From positions 1-7,382 of the forward strand of contig JALUYN010000591.1 in the NCBI GenBank assembly GCA_027012915.1: a DNA stretch of 7,382 nt, in the 5' to 3' direction. Under the pieces are notes generated by a model. It did no database searches. It saw only the letters and a list, made by a program, of their open reading frames with translations, and was not told where the DNA came from. The position numbers and the translations under genes are program-made. This document shows positions 5,516 to 7,382 of the stretch, piece after piece; the stretch's first letter is position 1; every line of letters starts with the position of its first letter. This stretch comes from Cellvibrionaceae bacterium (GTDB taxonomy: Bacteria > Pseudomonadota > Gammaproteobacteria > Pseudomonadales > Cellvibrionaceae).

Positions 5516-5947
5516 TTACTCCTTCAATAAATTGCTGATATCCATGGTTGTTTTGTGGTCTTTTGTGAGTATGGCTTCTGCATAACCGATAAGCCTGGCA
5601 GCTTCTTCATCGCTTACATCATTGCTTGATGCCATAACCTTCACTAAGTCATAAAGCTTTTGCTTGGTTGTGCTTGTCGCAATGAATTTTGAGAATGTAC
5701 CTTCTTGCGCTTGGCGTTGAGCTTGAATCGCATCCATCCAGCCGTGTGGCTTCCCCATCCCGTCTTCAAGCTTTCTGGCAAGGTCATCCCCTACCGCTCG
5801 CTTTCTTCCGCTGGCAGTTTTCCGATAGGTGCGAATCTGACTGATGTAGGCAGGGTCGGTGTTGCACAACTCCGCCAGTTTCTTGGCGCTACCGGCCTCT
5901 TTTACCAGAGATTCCAGGTTTTGGGCTCTTATCTCTTTGATGTCCAT
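5516..5947 (-). CDS. CI-like XRE-family prophage repressor lacking a peptidase domain
   Basis: From ATG 5947 the protein has 143 residues. Residues about 6-70 form a phage-repressor type HTH: NLESLVKEAGSAKKLAELCNT (helices 1-2), DPAYISQIR (recognition helix), then RAVGDDLARKLEDGMGKPHGWMD, a block typical of CI-like repressors. Such proteins normally continue into an S24/LexA-like peptidase domain of about 120 residues; here only about 65 residues follow (KFIATSTTKQKLYDLVKVMAS and EEAARLIGYAEAIL), probably a helical dimerisation region, so RecA-stimulated self-cleavage is not expected. The frame extends to a TTG at 5989, but that start lacks a ribosome site and would lie across operator C; ATG 5947 has a weak AAGG. 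The gene is divergent from the cro-like gene with three operators between them and leads an operon with the HipA-like kinase and the DUF3037-like gene. Confidence 0.82.
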   Translation of the reverse strand: MDIKEIRAQNLESLVKEAGSAKKLAELCNTDPAYISQIRTYRKTASGRKRAVGDDLARKLEDGMGKPHGWMDAIQAQRQAQEGTFSKFIATSTTKQKLYDLVKVMASSNDVSDEEAARLIGYAEAILTKDHKTTMDISNLLKE

Positions 5948-5963
5948 GGCCTTATTCTCTGAA

Positions 5964-5972
5964 TATTTAGCA
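5964..5972 (-). promoter_or_regulatory. Possible repressor (PRM-like) extended -10 element
   Basis: On the minus strand TGCTAAATA reads as an extended -10 (TG-N-TAAATA) ending 16 bases before the repressor ATG; no convincing -35 is seen. It overlaps operator C, so autoregulation is likely. The call rests on position as much as on sequence. Confidence 0.35.
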
Positions 5973-5983
5973 TTTAGGTAAAT
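5965..5983. promoter_or_regulatory. Operator site C (OR-like)
   Basis: ATTTAGCATTTAGGTAAAT is the best match to the 19-bp consensus: arms ATTTAGC and GGTAAAT are inverted repeats apart from one position. It lies next to the repressor start and overlaps its likely -10. Confidence 0.75.
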
Positions 5984-6000
5984 GAGCAAAAAGGAAAATA

Positions 6001-6019
6001 ATTTACCTCTTTGCTTGAT
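6001..6019. promoter_or_regulatory. Operator site D (OR-like)
   Basis: ATTTACCTCTTTGCTTGAT keeps one perfect arm (ATTTACC) and a weaker second arm (GCTTGAT). It overlaps the proposed -35 of the rightward promoter. Confidence 0.65.
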
Positions 6020-6044
6020 GCTAAAATTACCCTTGTGCTAAATT
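6015..6044 (+). promoter_or_regulatory. PR-like promoter of the cro-like gene
   Basis: TTGATG (6015-6020, four of six) and TAAATT (6039-6044, four of six, with an upstream TG making it an extended -10) are 18 bases apart. Transcription would start about 6051, on or next to the cro-like ATG. Operators D and E overlap both elements. A second extended -10 (TGCTAAAAT, 6019-6027) is an alternative and would give a 17-base leader. Confidence 0.55.
6025..6043. promoter_or_regulatory. Operator site E (OR-like)
   Basis: AATTACCCTTGTGCTAAAT matches the 19-bp consensus with one outer mismatch. It covers the spacer and -10 of the rightward promoter and is centred 24 bp from site D. Confidence 0.7.
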
Positions 6045-6050
6045 AATCGA

Positions 6051-6278
6051 ATGAATATGAAAATTTGGATGAAAAAGGCCAGTCAGGAGCAGCGTGATGC
6101 TCTGGCGGCTGAAGCAAATACCTCTGTAGGGTACCTATGGCAATTGGCCGGAGGACACCGTAGAGCAGGTGTGGATATGGCCAAGGCGCTTGTTAAGGCA
6201 TCCATCAAGGTAACGCCTGATTCCGCACTGACTCTTGATGGGTTGCGTCCCGATATCTGGGGATTGCAGGTCGCATAA
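6051..6278 (+). CDS. YdaS/Cro-like HTH protein
   Basis: A 75-aa protein divergent from the repressor, the position of cro. Residues 10-52 match the YdaS/Cro-like HTH family: ASQEQRDALAAEANTSVGYLWQLAGGHRRAG, where TSVGYLWQLAGGHR is the turn and recognition helix, followed by MAKALVKAS. The C-terminus (TPDSALTLDGLRPDIWG) is the segment commonly seen at the end of these proteins. It should bind the same operators as the repressor and favour the lytic state. The ATG at 6051 has no Shine-Dalgarno; in-frame ATGs at 6057 and 6069 do not have a good one either, which fits a leaderless transcript from the proposed promoter. Some YdaS relatives are toxin-antitoxin components, but the context here argues for a Cro role. 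Confidence 0.8.
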   Translation: MNMKIWMKKASQEQRDALAAEANTSVGYLWQLAGGHRRAGVDMAKALVKASIKVTPDSALTLDGLRPDIWGLQVA

Positions 6279-6344
6279 AGGCTCATTGGGTGCTCCCGTT
6301 TATTTCTTGGGTTCATTCTTACCAATTAGCTAAGAGGATTAAAT

Positions 6345-6375
6345 CACCTGTAGGTAATGTGAATTTATACAGGTG
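6345..6375. repeat. Inverted repeat in the leader of the replication gene
   Basis: CACCTGTA (6345-6352) and TACAGGTG (6368-6375) are perfect 8-base inverted copies separated by 15 bases, in the 137-base gap between the cro-like gene and the replication gene. It is not followed by a T tract, so it is not a terminator. It could be a regulator site or an mRNA hairpin. It does not match the 19-bp operators or the LexA-box spacing. Confidence 0.5.
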
Positions 6376-6415
6376 TGGTTGGCGGTCTACCGCTGTCTAC
6401 AAATTGGGGGATTCT

Positions 6416-7382
6416 ATGCAATACGATCAATGTACGCTGGATGAAGTTGCCAGCGCTCTCTGCCGAATACCATCTGATGACCGCGATGTGTGGATCCAGA
6501 TGGGGATGGCGATCAAGTCAGAATTTGGCGATGACGGCTTTGATACATGGGATGACTGGAGCCAGACGGCAGACAGCTATAAAAACGATGCTGCCCGGGC
6601 CAGCTGGAAAAGCTTTAAGTCCGGTGGCGGTATCACCATGGCAACACTGTTTAAAAAGGCGAGGGATAATGGCTGGGAGCCAGAAAAGAAAGAGCTCACT
6701 GAAGCGGAGAAACTGGAACTGGATCGCCAGCGAGCGGCGCGCAGTGAGAAGCGTGAGGCTGAAGCCAAACGCGAAGCGGAGCTCGAAAAGCGCTGGCGGG
6801 TAGCGATTGCGCAAGCCGCGGTTGATATATGGGCGCTATTGAAGCCCGTCGGTAATTCGCCGTACCTGGGGCACAAAAAAATTACATCGTGCGGTGCTGG
6901 GTTTGTCCCGCACGGAATCATCATCGAGTACGTGGATGATTCAATTTCAGTCAATCTGATTACCGGGCGTGGTGCTATCTCTGCGTTCTTTGCCCTGGAA
7001 GAAAAGCCTAATTCATTCCTCTATTTGAAACCTGGTTGTTTGGTGGTGCCTATGTTCGATGGGCAAGGGCGATTGGGTAATCTGCAGGTAATTTTTCATT
7101 CTGAAAAGAAAGGATTTACAAAAAAGTTCTTAAAGCACGGGCCGGTGTCGGGGATGAGTTACTTGATGGGTACTGTTTCGCATGGCGGTCCCATATTAAT
7201 TGCTGAGGGGTTTGCCACAGCTGCTAGCATCCACATGGCAACTCAGAGTCCAGTGGTGGTCGCGTGGAACTGCAATAACCTAATTCACATCGCGCGTCAG
7301 TATCGAGCAGTGTATCCGGAACACCAAATTGTGATTGCTGCAGACGACGACCAGGCAACGGCTGGTAATCCTGGTGTTAAGG
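6416..7382 (+). CDS. Phage replication protein with PriCT-2 and TOPRIM domains (partial, runs off the right end)
   Basis: An uninterrupted frame from ATG 6416 to the window end (322 codons). A G-rich ribosome site (GGGGG) lies five bases before the ATG. Residues about 5-86 match the PriCT-2 domain of phage primases: LDEVASALCRIPSDDRDVWI, GMAIKS, FDTWDDWSQ, WKSF and TMATLFKKARDNGW. A charged helical linker follows (about 90-135, KRWRV near its end), then a region with YLGHKKI and MFDGQGRLGNLQVI typical of phage primase/helicase proteins, and a TOPRIM-like domain: ILIAEGFATAASI with Glu264, and IVIAADDDQAT with Asp310-312 as metal ligands. It probably makes or helps make primers in phage replication; a helicase domain may follow beyond the edge. 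It is transcribed from the rightward promoter with the cro-like gene. I see no separate archaeo-eukaryotic-type primase domain upstream in this frame. Confidence 0.85.
   Translation, partial: MQYDQCTLDEVASALCRIPSDDRDVWIQMGMAIKSEFGDDGFDTWDDWSQTADSYKNDAARASWKSFKSGGGITMATLFKKARDNGWEPEKKELTEAEKLELDRQRAARSEKREAEAKREAELEKRWRVAIAQAAVDIWALLKPVGNSPYLGHKKITSCGAGFVPHGIIIEYVDDSISVNLITGRGAISAFFALEEKPNSFLYLKPGCLVVPMFDGQGRLGNLQVIFHSEKKGFTKKFLKHGPVSGMSYLMGTVSHGGPILIAEGFATAASIHMATQSPVVVAWNCNNLIHIARQYRAVYPEHQIVIAADDDQATAGNPGVK

Noticed and set aside
5948..5989. Upstream TTG start extending the repressor by 14 residues
   Set aside because: No ribosome site, and the extension is translated from operator C and the putative -10; ATG 5947 begins the conserved domain.
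6279..6344. Terminator after the cro-like gene (GGG-TGCT-CCC near 6288-6297)
   Set aside because: Only three GC pairs and a mixed tract afterwards; too weak to call.
6345..6375. LexA (SOS) box
   Set aside because: CTGT and ACAG are present, but the spacing is far larger than the roughly 8 bases of a LexA site.
6375..6803. 142-aa plus-strand frame overlapping the replication gene
   Set aside because: The frame from ATG 6416 encodes PriCT-2 and TOPRIM motifs and stays open to the edge; this one has no recognisable features.

Overview
The window looks like the left part of a temperate, lambdoid-type prophage (or phage) of a gammaproteobacterium, probably a Pseudomonas-like or marine relative. 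The evidence is the phage families present (PrtN-family protein, KilAC-like protein, CI-like repressor, YdaS/Cro-like protein, PriCT-2/TOPRIM protein, phage LuxR-type HTH protein, DUF5664 nucleotide hydrolase), the mostly short and tightly overlapping genes, and two divergent repressor/operator regions. The species cannot be read from the sequence. No tRNA, rRNA, CRISPR array, IS element or att site is visible.

Layout. (1) 1-2177, minus strand: a leftward early operon starting at a good promoter (PL-like, -35 TTGACA). It encodes, in order of transcription, a LuxR-type HTH protein, a 61-aa unknown, a zinc-ribbon + DUF5664 dATP/dGTP diphosphohydrolase-like protein, a KilAC-like protein and a 67-aa unknown. 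A strong intrinsic terminator follows, then a PrtN-family DNA-binding protein, a 109-aa unknown and the start of a further gene that runs off the left end. (2) 2308-3789, plus strand: a membrane-anchored DUF4041 + GIY-YIG (T5orf172/MUG113) nuclease with the architecture of the SNIPE anti-phage defence protein. (3) 3831-5947, minus strand: a three-gene lysogeny operon of a CI-like XRE repressor without a peptidase domain, a HipA-like kinase and a DUF3037-like partner. It converges on the nuclease gene at a shared bidirectional terminator. (4) 6051-7382, plus strand: a YdaS/Cro-like gene, then a replication protein (PriCT-2 + TOPRIM) that is cut by the window end.

How the parts work together. 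Five copies of a 19-bp imperfect palindrome (consensus ATTTASC-N5-GSTAAAT) were found, two at the PL-like promoter (2178-2220) and three between the repressor and cro genes (5965-6043). This is the operator arrangement of a lambda-like switch: one repressor should silence both the leftward and rightward early operons. The DNA between the two operator regions, which in lambda holds cI-rexA-rexB, here holds repressor, HipA-like kinase, DUF3037 protein and SNIPE-like nuclease. The most interesting reading, which is inference, is that the immunity region of this prophage is a defence island: a kinase pair co-expressed with the repressor in the RexAB position, plus an independently promoted nuclease that may cut incoming phage DNA at the membrane.
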